This document shows, one piece after another, positions 11,818 through 26,800 of a DNA stretch of 64,000 bases; positions within the stretch are counted from its first letter, which is position 1, and each line of letters starts with the position of its first letter. The notes under the pieces were generated by a model that saw nothing but the letters and a program-made list of their open reading frames with translations, was not told the DNA's origin and did no database searches. Made by a program: the position numbers and the translations under genes. This DNA is from Panulirus ornatus (lineage: Eukaryota; Arthropoda; Malacostraca; Decapoda; Palinuridae), in the NCBI RefSeq assembly GCF_036320965.1, contig NC_092226.1:20995502-21059501 (forward strand), read 5' to 3'.

Positions 11818-14800
11818 CTTAAGAGAAATAATGATAAGAATTATTCTCTAAATAATTCAATATTTTAACATTTTATTTTTCTGTTAATACTTAACAATTA
11901 TTTTGTAATTTTTCATTCCTCTGTCTCTTCTGCCGATGGTAACATCAGAAATGTAGGAATATCAGTCCCATTTCAACACATCTACTCTCTGCTGAGAGGT
12001 AAGGGATGATGTCAACTCCCACATGCTAACACACAAACAATCTTATTTCAAGGTGGATTACAACATATTGCCCTTTCACTGTAATCCTCTCTCATTACTT
12101 TACATTTACATGGGATAAACTACATAAATCATGGATCAGACCAACTTTGGTTCCTTTGGTTATATTTATTCATTTACATTTATTCATTTTGCTTTGTTGC
12201 TGTCTCCTGCATTAGTGAGGTACCGCAAGGAAACAGACGAAAGAATGGCCCAACTTACCCACATACACATGTATATACATACACGTCCACACACGCAAAT
12301 ATACATACCTATCCATCTCAACGTACACATATATATACACACACAGACATATACATATATACACATGCACATAATTCATACTGTCTGCCTTTATTCATTC
12401 CCATCGCAACCCTGCCAAACATGAAATAACAACCCCCTCCCCCCAAATGTGTGCGAGGGAGCGCTAGGAAAAGACAACAAAGGCCACATTCGTTCACACT
12501 CAGTCGCTAGCTGTCATATAATAATGCACCGAAACCACAGCTCCCTTTCCACATCCAGGCCCCACACAACTTTCCATGGTTTAACCCAGATGCTTCACAT
12601 GAACTGGTTCAATCCACTGACAGCACATCGACCCCAGTATACCACATCATTCCAATTCACTCTATTCCTTGCACGCCTTTCACCCTCCTACATGTTCAGG
12701 CCCCAATCACTCAAAATCTTTTCACTCCATCTTTTCCACCTCCAATTTGGTCTTCCACTTCTCATTCCCTCCACCTCTGACACATATGTTCTCTTGGTCA
12801 AGCTTTCCTCCCTCATTCTTTCAACGTGACCAAACCATTTCAAAACACCCTCTTCTGCTCTCTCAACCACACTCTTTTGATTACCACACATCTCTCTTAC
12901 CCTATTATTACTTACTCGATCAAACCACTTCACACCACATATTGTCCTCAAACATCTCATTTCCAGCATATCCACCCTTCTCCGCACAACTCTATCCATA
13001 GCCCAAGCCTTGCAACCATATAACATTGTTGGAACCACTATTCCTTCAAACATAAACATTTTTGCTTTCCGAGATAATGTTCTCAACTTCCACACATTCT
13101 TCAACACTGCCAGAACTTTTGCCCCCTCCCCCACCCTATGATTCACTTCTGCTTCCATGGTTCCATCTGCTTCCAAATCCACTCCAAGATATCTAAAACA
13201 CTTCACTTCCTCCACTTTTTCTCCATTCAAACTTACCTCCCAATTTACTTGTCCCTCAACCCCACTGTACCTAATAACCTTGCTCTTATTCACAATTACT
13301 CTCAGCTTTCTTCTTTCACACACTTTACCAAACTCAGTCACCAGCTTCTGCAGTTTCTCACACGAATCAGCCACCAGCACTGTATCATCAGCGAACAACA
13401 ACTGACTCACTTCCCAAGCTCTCTCATCCACAACAGACTTCATACTTGCCCCTCTTTCCAAAGCTCTTCATTCACCTCCCTAACAACCCATCCATAAACA
13501 AAAAAAATTAAACAGCCATGGAGACATCACACACCCCTGCTGCAAACCAACATTCACTGAGAACCAATCACTTTCCTCTCTTCCTACACATACACATGCC
13601 TTACATCCTCGATAAAAACTTTTCACTGCTTCTATCAACTTGCCTCCCACACCATATATTCTTAATACCTTTCACAGAGCATCTCTATCAACTCTATCAT
13701 ATGCCTTCTCCAGATCCATAAATGCTACATACAAATCCATTTGCTTTTCTAAGTATTTCTCACGTACATTCTTCAAAGAAAACACCTGATCCACACATCC
13801 TTTACCACTTCTGAAACCACACTGCTCTTCCTCAATCTGATGCTCTGTACATGCCTATGGTTATATTCTGTGTAAACATAATCAGGTAAAAGTCCATACA
13901 TCAATATAAACTAAAAAAATAATGGCCCCACAATTACTCCCTGCTGTACTCTGCTGTGACCTCAACCCATTTTGAGAAGGTTCATTTGACATGCATCTTT
14001 TTGTTCCTTTCCACAACAGGTAACCTTCTATCTACAGATGGAGAATGCCCTCTATTCCTACCCCAGTGATCCAACTTTTTAATCAGCCTCTCCTGCAGCT
14101 GAATGTCAAATGCTTTCTAAAAGTTTAGATATAAAAAATCCATCCAGCCTTTCCGTTTGTTTAAAAGACAGCCGACTTTCTAACAGAAATCCATAAAGGC
14201 CATTACTTAGACTCCTTTCCCTCAAATTCTCATTAAGGTAATTTCTCCTATTTAGAAAGTCATCCATTTGCTCTCTAGTTATCTTCTCTAAAACCTCACA
14301 TATCACACATTTCTGTGAGACTGGTCTGTTTTTCAGTGCCTCTTTCCAGTCTCTTTTCTTAAAGACAGATATGATGTTTGACCTTTCCCAGTCTCTTAGC
14401 ACTTTGTCCTTGAATGGTATCTCAGCACATATGATTAAATTTCATCAGCTTATGAGCTTTGAATGGGTCAAGACCTTTGAGTATTCAGTTGTTGTTTTTC
14501 TAGATACCTCAGTGTTTTCTAAAAACCTTCCCCATTCCATTTTATTGGTGTTGAGAGCTATAATGATCTTCCCTGTGAAAACGCTTTTGAATGTGTTATT
14601 CTGTTCTTCACATATCCTTACATCATCCTATATAATTCTTCCATCTGAATCTCATAGCCTGTATGGAATAAGTTTTTGTTGAAGGCTCAAGTCATGGACA
14701 ATAGTCAACATCAAGAATGGACCTTAACTGAAATATAAAAAAAATCATGAAACAGAAAAAGAACAGATGGGAAAGTAATAATAAACAGAAAAAAAAAAGA

Positions 14801-17800
14801 TGGGAAAGTATTTATGAATTTTGGAGAAAGTGAAACCTGTCTTTTGAGATGTGCCACGTCATAATTACTGGAAAAGACATGAGAAGGTAGAGTTCCAAAG
14901 CTCCTCTCCTTATTCTTTTCCAGCCAAATGTAGGCCACCTTCACATGGTCTTCATTATTCTTCAATAGAAGAAAATGTGGTAAAAGAGACTGTTCATACA
15001 GTAAAAACTTAGCTCTGCAACAAAATTAGCTTTTGAAAATGACTACCTTTGTTTTGTACAGTAAATATTGGAGTAACCCTTTATTTCTGATCTTTCCATG
15101 GCTTACCATGGACATTTCATAATTCCTGGTTCAACATAAAAAATAGTCTTATACTGTTGGTTATCAAAGAAATCTATTACCCTTCAAAAAAATTACCAAA
15201 AACTGCAGGTATTAATGAGTTCAGGGTATTCTATCCCTGGGGATAGGGGAAAAAGAATACATTCCACGTATTCCCTGCATGTCGTATAAGGCGACTAAAA
15301 GGGGAGGGAGCGAGGGGCTGAAAATCCTCTCCTCTCATTTTTAATTTTCCAAAAGAAGGAACAGAGAAGGGGGCAAGTGAGGATATTCCCTCAAAGGCTC
15401 AGTCCTCTGTTCCTGGCACTACCTTGCTAACGCGGGAAATGGCGAATAGTATGAAAAAATAAAATAAAATAAAACAACGAAATAATGCTATACCTGAAGT
15501 GACCATGAAAAAATATAATGCTTCCCCAAGCAAACAGATGACACCAATTGCAAAGAAAATAATCACAAAAATCTGTAAATACTTCATAACAGTTCATAAT
15601 GACCCCCAAACACCATTTCAACCCCAGATTTGTACTCAGTATGAAAAATATCCCTAACACTGATGTTATTAGGCAAATCTCCCAACTACCAAACTTCTCT
15701 GTTCCACATATTCCTCTCCTAACTCTACAACTTTATATCGACTATCTAAGCTCCTGCCATGAGACTGTGGCATTCTCTCACCCACAAGCCAAGATCATCT
15801 GCTTCGGGGATTTCAACGTTCATCAAAGGAATGGCTAAATTCCTCCTATACAGATGGTGGGGTATTTGAAGACCTTACGTTCTCCTTCCTCAATGATTTA
15901 GAGCAAAGAGTCTCCCATCCTACCCACATATTCCTGACTACTGTGACCATTCTCCTAATATTCTGAGTCTGTTTTTCACCTCTAGTGCATCCTGCTGTAA
16001 CTACACAATCTCACCCCTAATTGGTTTATCTGTCCACACACTTACAAATGTATCTATCTTAATGGCACCTCCCCCTCCAGCAACCCCTTTTGAGCATAAA
16101 TAATGGCACCTCAACAAAGATGAATGGAATAAATTACATAACTTCTGACTTCCCTTGGATAAATTACTGTCTCTTATGTGGTGATGCTTGTTTTCACCAA
16201 ACATATAACAGAGGTTATTCTGGTGGGAATGGAAACATTTATCCTCTTCCTCCAGGATAACTTCTTCTTCCAATCCATGGTCCAAACCATTCCTGTTCTG
16301 AGGCCATTCAGGCAAGGGATCAGGCATGTGGGCCTAGGAAAAACTCGCGGTACTCTGATTACCATTCAGCTTTTATTACCGCACGTAATCACTGAAAGTA
16401 TGTTACCTCTGAGGCAAAGCATTCCTGTATTCAAAAGAGGTGTGATAACATCTCCTCATCATCCACTGTTAGGTCTTTTTGGTGTTCAGCTAATGGCATC
16501 TCTAACAACTTCTGTCGCTCTATCTTACCTTCACTTTTCCATCCTAACATTACTACAGCCGTCTCTCCTATTGACAAGGCAACTCTATTTGGTTCCAGTT
16601 TCTCTTCTAACTCCACCTTGGGTGACTCTAACGTTCCTTTACCCCCTGATGCTCCTCTTACTAGCCCTATGCCCATCCCCATAATCTCTTAGCAAACTGT
16701 CCGAAAAGCACTCCTAGCTCCGGACACAAGCATAGCTTACAGTCTTGATGGCATCCAGTACTGTGTATTGAAAGAAAACTCTTTCCTGGATGTTCTGGCT
16801 CTGAGTAAAACATTTCAAGGGTGAAGGGGACAATTGGCTTGGAAATGTCTTAGAAGTAAAGTCTAGGGTTGGTGAGAGGACAAAAGACAAGCAGTAGCAC
16901 TACTCCCAAAGCAGGAGTTGTTGGATTGTGTGATTGAGTATAAAGAAGTAAATTCTAGATTGGTGTGGGTAAAACTGAAAGTGGATGGTGAGAGATGAGT
17001 GATCATTGGTGCTTATTCACTTGGACATGAGACGAAAGATCATGGGAGTGTTTTGGGAGCAGTTGAAAGAGGGTGTCAGCAGTTTTGATGTACAAGATTG
17101 ATTTACAAGACCAGGTATCAGTGATGTAATTTAAATGCAAAGGTGAGTAATGTGTCAGTTAAGGGCATAATTGGGGGGGGGGGGGAAGGGTTATTCAGTT
17201 TTATGAATGGAAATGGTGAACAGTTTGTGGAGTTGTGTGCAAAAAAATTATTGGTAATGGGGATTATGTAGTTTATAAAGAGACATACACAAGTTTACAT
17301 GTGTGAGTATGAGAAATGGTATGGTCAGAGGTCATCAATGGATTACATGTCAAATGATAGAGGCTTTTGGATGTAACTGTGCTACAAGGGACGGCTGGTA
17401 GGATGTCTAATCACTATCTTGACGAAGCGAGGGAGATTTGTAGAAGTCTTCATTAAAGAAGACAATATTGGTGAGAAGAAAATGGTGACAGTGAGTGAGC
17501 TTGGAAAAGAGACTTGTGAGAAGAAATATCAGGAGATATTGCATGTAAAATAGCAAATGGTGAGAGCAAATGAAGTAAGAGGTGTGGGTGGGGAATAGAA
17601 GCAGTACTGGGATGTTTAAGATATGCATGTGGCATGCAAAAGATGAGAAGGGCGGATTAGAAAGGGTACTGAGTAATGGGATGAAGAGCCAAAGTTGTTT
17701 GTGAAGAGGAAAGAGAGGCGTTTGGACAATACTTTCAGGGAAGGAGTATAAATGACTGGGGGATGTATAAGAGAAAGTGGCAGGTCAAGAGGAAGGTGCA

Positions 17801-20800
17801 AGGATCGAAAAAGAGGGCAAATGAGGGTTGGGGTGAGTGACTATCAGTATACTTTGGAGAGAATAAAAAGGTGTTTTGGAAAAAGTAAATAGTGTGCAAA
17901 AGAAAACAAAACAAATAGGAACATTGGTGAAGGGGCCATGGGGGAAGTGATAACAGGTAGTGATGAAGTAAGGAGGAGATGGAGTGAGATTTCTGAAGGA
18001 CTGTTCAATGTATTTGATGATAGGGTGGCAGATGTGTTTGGGTCAGGGTGGTATGCAAAGTGAGAAAGTCATGGAGAGTGGTTTTGTTAAGAGAGAAGAG
18101 GTGAAAGCCTTGAGCAAGAGCAAAATGTGGCTTGGCAGCTGGTGTGCTTGGTATTGCACTTAAATATATTAAGAAAATGGGTGGGTGTGTTGTTGATTGA
18201 TTGGTAAGGATTTTCAGTTTTTGCATGGACCATGGTGAAGTGCTTGAAGACTGGCAGAATGCATGTATAGTGCCAATGTATAAGGTAAGAGGGATAAAAG
18301 ATGAATGTTCAGACTACAATGTAAAAGTATAACGAGCATGCCTGGTATGTTGTATGGGAGGGTACTGACTGAAGGGGTGAAAACATGTACAGAGCATCAG
18401 ATTGCAGAAGATAGTGAATGTGTTTGGAAGAGTGTATAATGGTTGAAAGTTAAGAATTATTAGGTTTAGCAGGGTTAAGGGACAGGTTAGTTGGGTGTGA
18501 GTCTGAATGAAGAAAAACTGGTTGAAAGCAAAGTGTTTTAGATACTTGAGAGTGGATATGACAATGAATGGATCCAGGGAAGGCAAAAAGAGTCAGAGTG
18601 GGTGAAGGGGGTAATGGTTCTGGGAGTGCTGAAGAGTGTGTGGAAAGAGAGAATGTTACTAGAAGAGCAAAAATGGGTAAGTTTGAAATAATAGTAGTCT
18701 AAACAATATTACATGGAGGAATGCCTCTCCTCCATGTAATATTGTTTGGACTACCAGAGATAAGGCTATATGGGGAGGATGGATATGCTGGAAATGAAAT
18801 AAATTAGGAAAATATTTTGTGTGAGGTGGTTTGATTAAATAAGTAATGAAACGGTAAGATATAAGTGTGGCAATAAAAACAGGGTGGTTGAGAGAGCACA
18901 ATAGTGTGCTGAAATGCTCTGAGCACATGGAAAGCATGAGTGAGGAAAGGTTGACAAAATAGGATATACGTGTAAAAAGTGAAGGGAACAAAGAGAATGG
19001 GGAGACCAAATTGAGATGGAAGGTTGGAGTGAAAAAGACTGTGAGCAATTGGGGGCCTAAAGATGCAAGAGGGTGAAAAGCATGTACAGGAAAGGGTGAA
19101 CTGACATGATGTAGTATACTAAGGTCAACATACTGATGATGAACTGAACTAGGGCAAAAGAAGTATCTGGGGTAAAATATGGAAAGGAAGCTGTAATTTC
19201 AGAGTATTACACATGACAGTTTGAGAATCGATGTAAGCATATGCAGCCTTTCTTTGTTTCCTGGTACTACCTTGCTCAGGTTGATTAAATATGAAAAAAA
19301 TATATATATTCCCCTATCTTCTTCCATATACTATACATAGTAACCAGAGTCATTATCAGTAAATACAATGGGATGGCATGTGGCACTACCTTGCTGAAGT
19401 AGGGGATGGCGATGCTGTTTCCTGTGGGGCAGGGTAGCTCCAGGAATGGATGAAGTTAAGCAAGTATGAGTATGTGCATATGTATATACGTATATGTGTG
19501 TATATGTTGATATATGTATATGTATGTATATGTGCATGTATGGGTGTTTATATGTATATATGTGTATATGAGTGGATGGGCCATTCAGGTGAGAGAGTAT
19601 CACCAAACTTCAGGGGAAATAAGAAAATGTTTTGGAACATGAATGATATAAGAAGAAAAAAAAAGGAACATTGGTGAGGAAAGCAAAGAGATAAAGAATG
19701 AGATGGAGTAACTAGTTTAAAAGACTTCTACATAAGTCAGATGATAAGATGGCAGATTTGGGAAGTGGAGGTACATGGGAAGAATGATGCTGTCTGTAGT
19801 TTAAGATATTCTCATTCAGTTTATTCCATTCCTCAGTTACTCATATGCCATAAAAGTACTTATTTACATTCTGACAAGTTTCACCTTTAACTTCATACTA
19901 TGGCCTCAGGTTGTTGTATCTGCATATATTTGCATCATCATGCTGATTTGAAAACTTGAAGGTTGTGTTTAAGTCACCCTCACTCTTGATGTCTCTGTTG
20001 TGGGCATATATAAGGCCTCTACCTTTCGCTGTAACTCATCTCTCATTTCAAGTACTGTCTTTGTTGTCTTCCTATGGACTTTTTCTGTTTGTTCTCTATG
20101 CTCCTTTGGCTGCAATAATCAATGCAATGTGAACAGCTTTCTGATTATTTCTTTATCCATACACTTAAATGCTATTCTGATGTTTGCCAACAGAAAATTT
20201 TGCCTTTACTTTTCTCTAAAGCTGGTACTTTGGTGACAGTTAAGGGACAATGTCAACTCCCAAGTCTCTCCCAAACACAGATTCCTGCAGCTTATTTCCT
20301 AATAGGCAATATTCATCTTGAGTCTTTTCACTGTCCCATCTTCATTAAACTGACTTTAGTTGAATTTCATTAAACATGTATCAAACCAAATTTGGCTCTG
20401 TCCTGGATACCTTGTGAGATGATGTAATTCCTCTCACTTTCCTCTTCCCTCTTGACCTTTGCATCATATGCAGACGTATTCAGGTAGTAGTCCATCCATA
20501 TCTTCAGGCAAGTCATTCGCATGGATATAGCAGAATAAGGGTTCCAAAAAAGAACCTTACAGCGCTCCACCAGTGGGTCTTCAACAGGGATGTGTGATGT
20601 CACCATGGCTGTTTACTTTTTTTAGTGGATGGTGCTGTTAAGAAAGTAGATGCAAAGGAAATGTGTAATGTACCAAAATCACAGCACCCTATCCACATCA
20701 AGGCCCCACAGACCTTTCCATGGTTTACCAAAGACACTTCACATGCCCTGATTCAATCCACTGACAGAACATCAACCCCAGTATACCACAATGTTTCAAT

Positions 20801-23800
20801 TCACCCTGTTCCTTCTTGCCTCCCACCCTCCTGTATGTTCAGGCCCCAATCGCTCAAAATCTTTTTCACTCAATCCTTCCACCTCTGATTTGGTCTCCCA
20901 CTTCTCCTTGTTCCCTCCACCTCTGACATATATCCTTTGTCAATCTTTCCTCACTCGTTCTCTCAATATGTCCAAACCACTTCAATACACCCTCTTCTGA
21001 TCTCTCAACCACACTCCTTTTATTTCCACACCTCTCTCTCTTACCCTTTCATTACTTACTTGATCATCCACCTTACACCACATATTGTCCTCAAACATTT
21101 CATTTCCAACATATCCACCCTCCTCCGTACAACCCTATCTACAGCCCATGCCTCGCAATCATGTAATATTGCTGACACTGCTATTCCTTCAAACACATCC
21201 ACCTGTGCTCTGTGTGACACATACATATACAAATCTTCACTGTTTAATTTAACTGCTAATTAGCATGGTATGGACTCGATGACTAATAAGGTTTGTGATG
21301 AGGAAACTCTATATAGTGATATACAATTTAAAACAGAGCTAAAGTAAAATGAAACACCTTAGTCTAACTATTGAGCCATGTGGTTGTAGCACAAAAATTA
21401 TAAACAAATAAGAGGGTGGGAAGGGTTACTTGCCTGCTCACCTTGGACCAGGACTGGCACTCCTATTACTGCTACTAGATGCTGCCGAGGCTCCTAGTGT
21501 GACTTGACCCTCTTCCAATAACAGTTTCCGACAAATTGGACAAGTTCCATGCTGAAAAGCAGAAAATTCAATATTCTTTTCTCAGAATAATTGGAAAAAT
21601 TATATTTATACTAATCATCGACACACTGCCTGCATTATACATGCAACACCATGCATTACAAAATATGCTTCCTAATATAGTCTCACATGTAATCTTATGC
21701 AGTCAGTTCTCTTGAAAGCATCATCATTAATATATAAATACAATATAACAACCATGACAAGGGCAAAGGACGAAGCATGATGAGGCTGAAGCAGTGCTAT
21801 CTACAACCCATATGAAAGTAGCTATATCCCTAATCACAAATAATGTTGCATACTAAAGTACAGTAAAGAGCTTAACAGTCAAGGCCAATTCAAAAGCAAA
21901 AGAGAAGAAGAGGATGTCAACATTCTTAATTCTAGAATAAGAAAACGTACTTACAAGTTCTAACCAAGGAATGATACAATCATTGTGAAAGCAATGTTCA
22001 CAATACAGCTGACGAACGCTCTCATCTACTGTGAAGTCTTCCATACAAACTGAACATTGCAGGCCCTTATCTAAAAAGAAAAATCAAATAAATAAGATAC
22101 ATATGAAACAAAACTGACTTACTAAATTTCACATACATAATAGAAAATTTATGTCTGTAACTTCATATACACAGTATCCAATTGGGGAGGGGCAGTGTGG
22201 TTTCAGAAGTGGCAGTGGATGTGTAGATCAGGCATTTGCATTAAAGAATGTGAGAAATATTAAAAAAACAGATGAACTTGTATGCGGCATTTATGGATCT
22301 GGAGAGGGTATATGGTATGGTTAATAGATATTTTCTGTGAAAGGTCTTTACAATTTACAGAGTGGGAGGAAAACTGCTAGAAGCATAAAGAAGTTCCCGA
22401 AGTTCTATAAGGGTGTAAGGCTTGCGTACAAAATGGAAGAGAGGAAAGTGACTGGTTCCAAGTGAAGATTGGTCTGTGGTAGGGGTGTGAGATGTCACCA
22501 TGATTGTTTGATTTGCTTATGGATGGGGTGGTGAGGGAGCAAAATGTGAGAGTCTTGGAGAAAAGAGCAAGTCTGTGGAAGATGAGAGGGCCCACGAAGT
22601 GAGTCTTGTTTGTTGATGATACAGCACTGGTGGCAGATTTAAGTGAGAAACTGCAGAAGTCTGAGTTTAGAAGAGTATGTGAAAGGACAAAGTCATGAGT
22701 AAATGTGAATAGCATCTTGGTTACTAGGTTAAGTAGGGTTGAGGGGCAGGTTAGCTGGGGTGTGAATCTAAGAGGAGAAAAACTGGAAGGAGTGAAGTGT
22801 TTTTAGATATCTGGTTGTGGACATAACAGCAAATGGAACTATGGAAGTGGAAATAAGTTATAAGGTGGGGGAGGGGGTAAAGGATTAGGAACAATGAAGA
22901 CTGAGTGGAAAGAGAGAATGTTATTTGGGAGAGAAAAAAAAATGGGTTTGAGTGAAGGAACAGCATGAGCTCTAGATAAGGCTGTGCAGAAAGGGGTGGA
23001 TGTGTTGGAAATGAAATGTTTGAGGACAATATGTGGTGTAAGGTGGTTCCCTAGAGTAACCAATGAAAGGGTGAGAGAGATGTGTGGTAATAAAAACAGT
23101 GTGGTTAAGATAGCAGAGGGGGGTGTGCCAAAACAGTGTGAGCACATGGAAAGAATGAGCGAGGAAAGGTTGACAAAGAGGACATGAGTCAAAAGTGCAG
23201 GGAACAAGGAGAATGGGGAGACCAAATGGCAGATGGAAGGATGGAGTGAAAAAGATCTTGAGTGACTGGGGCCTGAACACATGCAAAAGGGTGAACTGGA
23301 ATGATGTGGTATACTGGGGATGACGTGCTGTCAGTGGACTGAACCAAGGTATGTGAAACATCCAGGGTAAACTATGGAGATCTGTGAGGACTGGATGTAA
23401 ATAGGGAGATGTGGTGTCAGTGCATGAAACATGAGAGCTAGAGAATAGATGAGCAGATGTGGCAAACATGGGAAACAGTGATCAAGTAAGAAAAAAATAA
23501 ATAAAAAAATGTTATATTTATGATATTGACATATAATTTGGGTTGTTAGACAATGTTTACTAAAGGATTACCATTGAAAACTGTCCAAAAAGTTCAGAAA
23601 CAAGATGAAAAGTAAAGTCGTTCCATCAGGATGACTGAGTGATAATATAAAAATCAATGAAAACACCACAACCAGAGAGAAGGCATTGATTAACCCCATC
23701 CCTTGCTGCTCTTAGTATACTTGGACTTAGCTTTTACCTAAAAAGGAAAATTATATAAATTCAGTACGATAAATCTGAAACAAAACTGATTTGCTATATT

Positions 23801-26800
23801 TCACATTTTGATATTCATGATCTTAACATTTAATTATGTTTTGTTGGGCAATGTTTACTGCATGATGACCATTGTAAATTATCCTAACAAATATTACAGA
23901 GACAAGATGAAAACCACACATTGGTATGATTGAGAGATAACAGAGAAATCATTGAAAACAGCAAAACTACAATGAAGACATTTGTTAACCCCTTCCCTTA
24001 CCATCCTGAGTATATATGGCCTAACTTTTGTGTATTTTTTTTTTTTTTTTTTGCTGTCTCCCGCGTTTGCGAGGTAGCGCAAGGAAACAGACGAAAGAAA
24101 TGGCCCAACCCACCCCCATACACATGTATATACATACGTCCACACACGCAAATATACATACCTACACAGCTTTCCATGGATTACCCCAGACGCTTCACAT
24201 GCCTTGATTCAATCCACTGACAGCACGTCAACCCCGGTATACCACATCGCTCCAATTCACTCTATTCCTTGCCCTCCTTTCACCCTCCTGCATGTTCAGG
24301 CCCCGATCACACAAAATCTTTTTCACTCCATCTTTCCACCTCCAATTTGGTCTCCCTCTTCTCCTCGTTCCCTCCACCTCCGACACATATATCCTCTTGG
24401 TCAATCTTTCCTCACTCATTCTCTCCATGTGACCAAACCATTTCAAAACACCCTCTTCTGCTCTCTCAACCACGCTCTTTTTATTTCCACACATCTCTCT
24501 TACCCTTACATTACTTACTCGATCAAACCACCTCACACCACACATTGTCCTCAAACATCTCATTTCCAGCACATCCATCCTCCTGCGCACAACTCTATCC
24601 ATAGTCCACGCCTCGCAACCATACAACATTGTTGGAACCACTATTCCTTCAAACATACCCATTTTTGCTTTCCGAGATAATGTTCTCGACTTCCACACAT
24701 TCTTCAAGGCTCCCAGAATTTTCGCCCCCTCCCCCACCCTATGATCCACTTCCGCTTCCATGGTTCCATCCGCTGCCAGATCCACTCCCAGATATCTAAA
24801 ACACTTCACTTCCTCCAGTTTTTCTCCATTCAAACTCACCTCCCAATTGACTTGACCCTCAACCCTACTGTACCTAATAACCTTGCTCTTATTCACATTT
24901 ACTCTTAACTTTCTTCTTTCACACACTTTACCAAACTCAGTCACCAGCTTCTGCAGTTTCTCACATGAATCAGCCACCAGCACTGTATCATCAGCGAACA
25001 ACAACTGACTCACTTCCCAAGCTCTCTCATCCCCAACAGACTTCATACTTGCCCCTCTTTCCAAAACTCTTGCATTCACCTCCCTAACAACCCCATCCAT
25101 AAACAAATTAAACAACCATGGAGACATCACACACCCCTGCCGCAAACCTACATTCACTGAGAACCAATCACTTTCCTCTCTTCCTACACGTACACATGCC
25201 TTACATCCTCGATAAAAACTTTTCACTGCTTCTAACAACTTTCCTCCCACACCATATATTCTTAATACCTTCCACAGAGCATCTCTATCAACTCTATCAT
25301 ATGCCCTCTCCAGATCCATAAATGCTACATACAAATCCATTTGCTTTTCTAAGTATTTCTCACATACATTCTTCAAAGCAAACACCTGATCCACACATCC
25401 TCTACCACTTCTGAAACCACACTGCTCTTCCCCAATCTGATGCTCTGTACATGCCTTTACCCTCTCAATCAATATCCTCCCATATAATTTGCCAGGAATA
25501 CTCAACAAACTTATACCTCTGTAATTTGAGCACTCACTCTTATCCCCTTTGCCTTTGTACAATGGCACTATGCACGCATTCCGCCAATCCTCAGGCACCT
25601 CACCATGAGTCATACATACATTAAATAACCTTACCAACCAGTCAACAATACAGTCACCCCCTTTTTTAATAAATTCCACTGCAATACCATCCAAACCTGC
25701 TGCCTTGCCGGCTTTCATCTTCCGCAAAGCTTTTACTACCTCTTCTCTGTTTACCAAATCATTTTCCCTAACCCTCGCACTTTGCACACCACCTCGACCA
25801 AAACACCCTATATCTGCCACTCTATCATCAAACACATTCAACAAACCTTCAAAATACTCACTCCATCTCCTTCTCACATCACCACTACTTGTTATCACCT
25901 CCCCATTTGCGCCCTTCACTGAAGTTCCCATTTGCTCCCTTGTCTTACGCACTTTACTTACCTCCTTCCAGAACATCTTTTTATTCTCCCTAAAATTTAA
26001 TGATACTCTCTCACCCCAACTCTCATTTGTTCTCATTTGCTGGGAATGATACAGAACTTATCTGGAACCTCACATGAGTTATCTTGTTATAATTTCAAAA
26101 CATACATAACACAAATTAATTTGGGAATATGATTATATAATTATATACACTTTTGTGTATATAATCATATAATCATATTCCCAAATTAATTTGTGTTATG
26201 TATGTTTTGAAATTATAACAAGATAACTCATGTGATGTTCCAGATAAGTTCTCTATCATTCCCAGCAAATGAGAACATAGTAGGTGATATGGAATGATAG
26301 TAGATTGATATCGGTAAAACTGAAAGTGGATGGAGAGAAATGGGTGATTTTTGGTGCATATGCACCTGGTCATGAGAAGAAAGATGCGAGGCAAGTGTTT
26401 TCGGAGCAGTTGAGTGTGTGTGTGAGCAGCTTTGATTCATGAGTCTGGGTTATAGTGATGGGTGATTTAAATGCAAAGGTGAGTAATGTGGTAGTTGAGG
26501 GTATAATTGGTGTACATGGGGTGTCCAATGTTGTAAATGGAAATGGTGAAGAACTGAATAGGGACTGGTGATTGGGAATGCCTGGTTCAAAAAGAGAGAT
26601 ATACATAAGTATACGTGTGTAAGTAGGAGAGATGGGCAGAGAACGTTATTGGATAGCGTTATTGGATAATGTGTTAATTGATAGGCGCGTGAAAAAGTCT
26701 TTTGGATGTTAATGTGCTGAGAGGGGCAGCTGGAGGGATATCTGATCATTATCTTGTGGAGGCAAAGGTGAAGATTTGTAAAGGTTTTCAGAAAAGAAGA

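Noticed and set aside
16178..16684. 168-codon plus-strand frame as a host membrane protein
   Set aside because: It is an off-frame reading of the Jockey-like fragment; motif-bearing text appears in the other two frames.
24204..24680. Plus-strand proline/serine/histidine-rich frames such as those at 24204-24680, 29289-29999 and 37037-37750
   Set aside because: These are antisense readings of the LINE ORF; the low stop frequency follows from the codon bias of the sense strand, and the same frames recur in every LINE copy.
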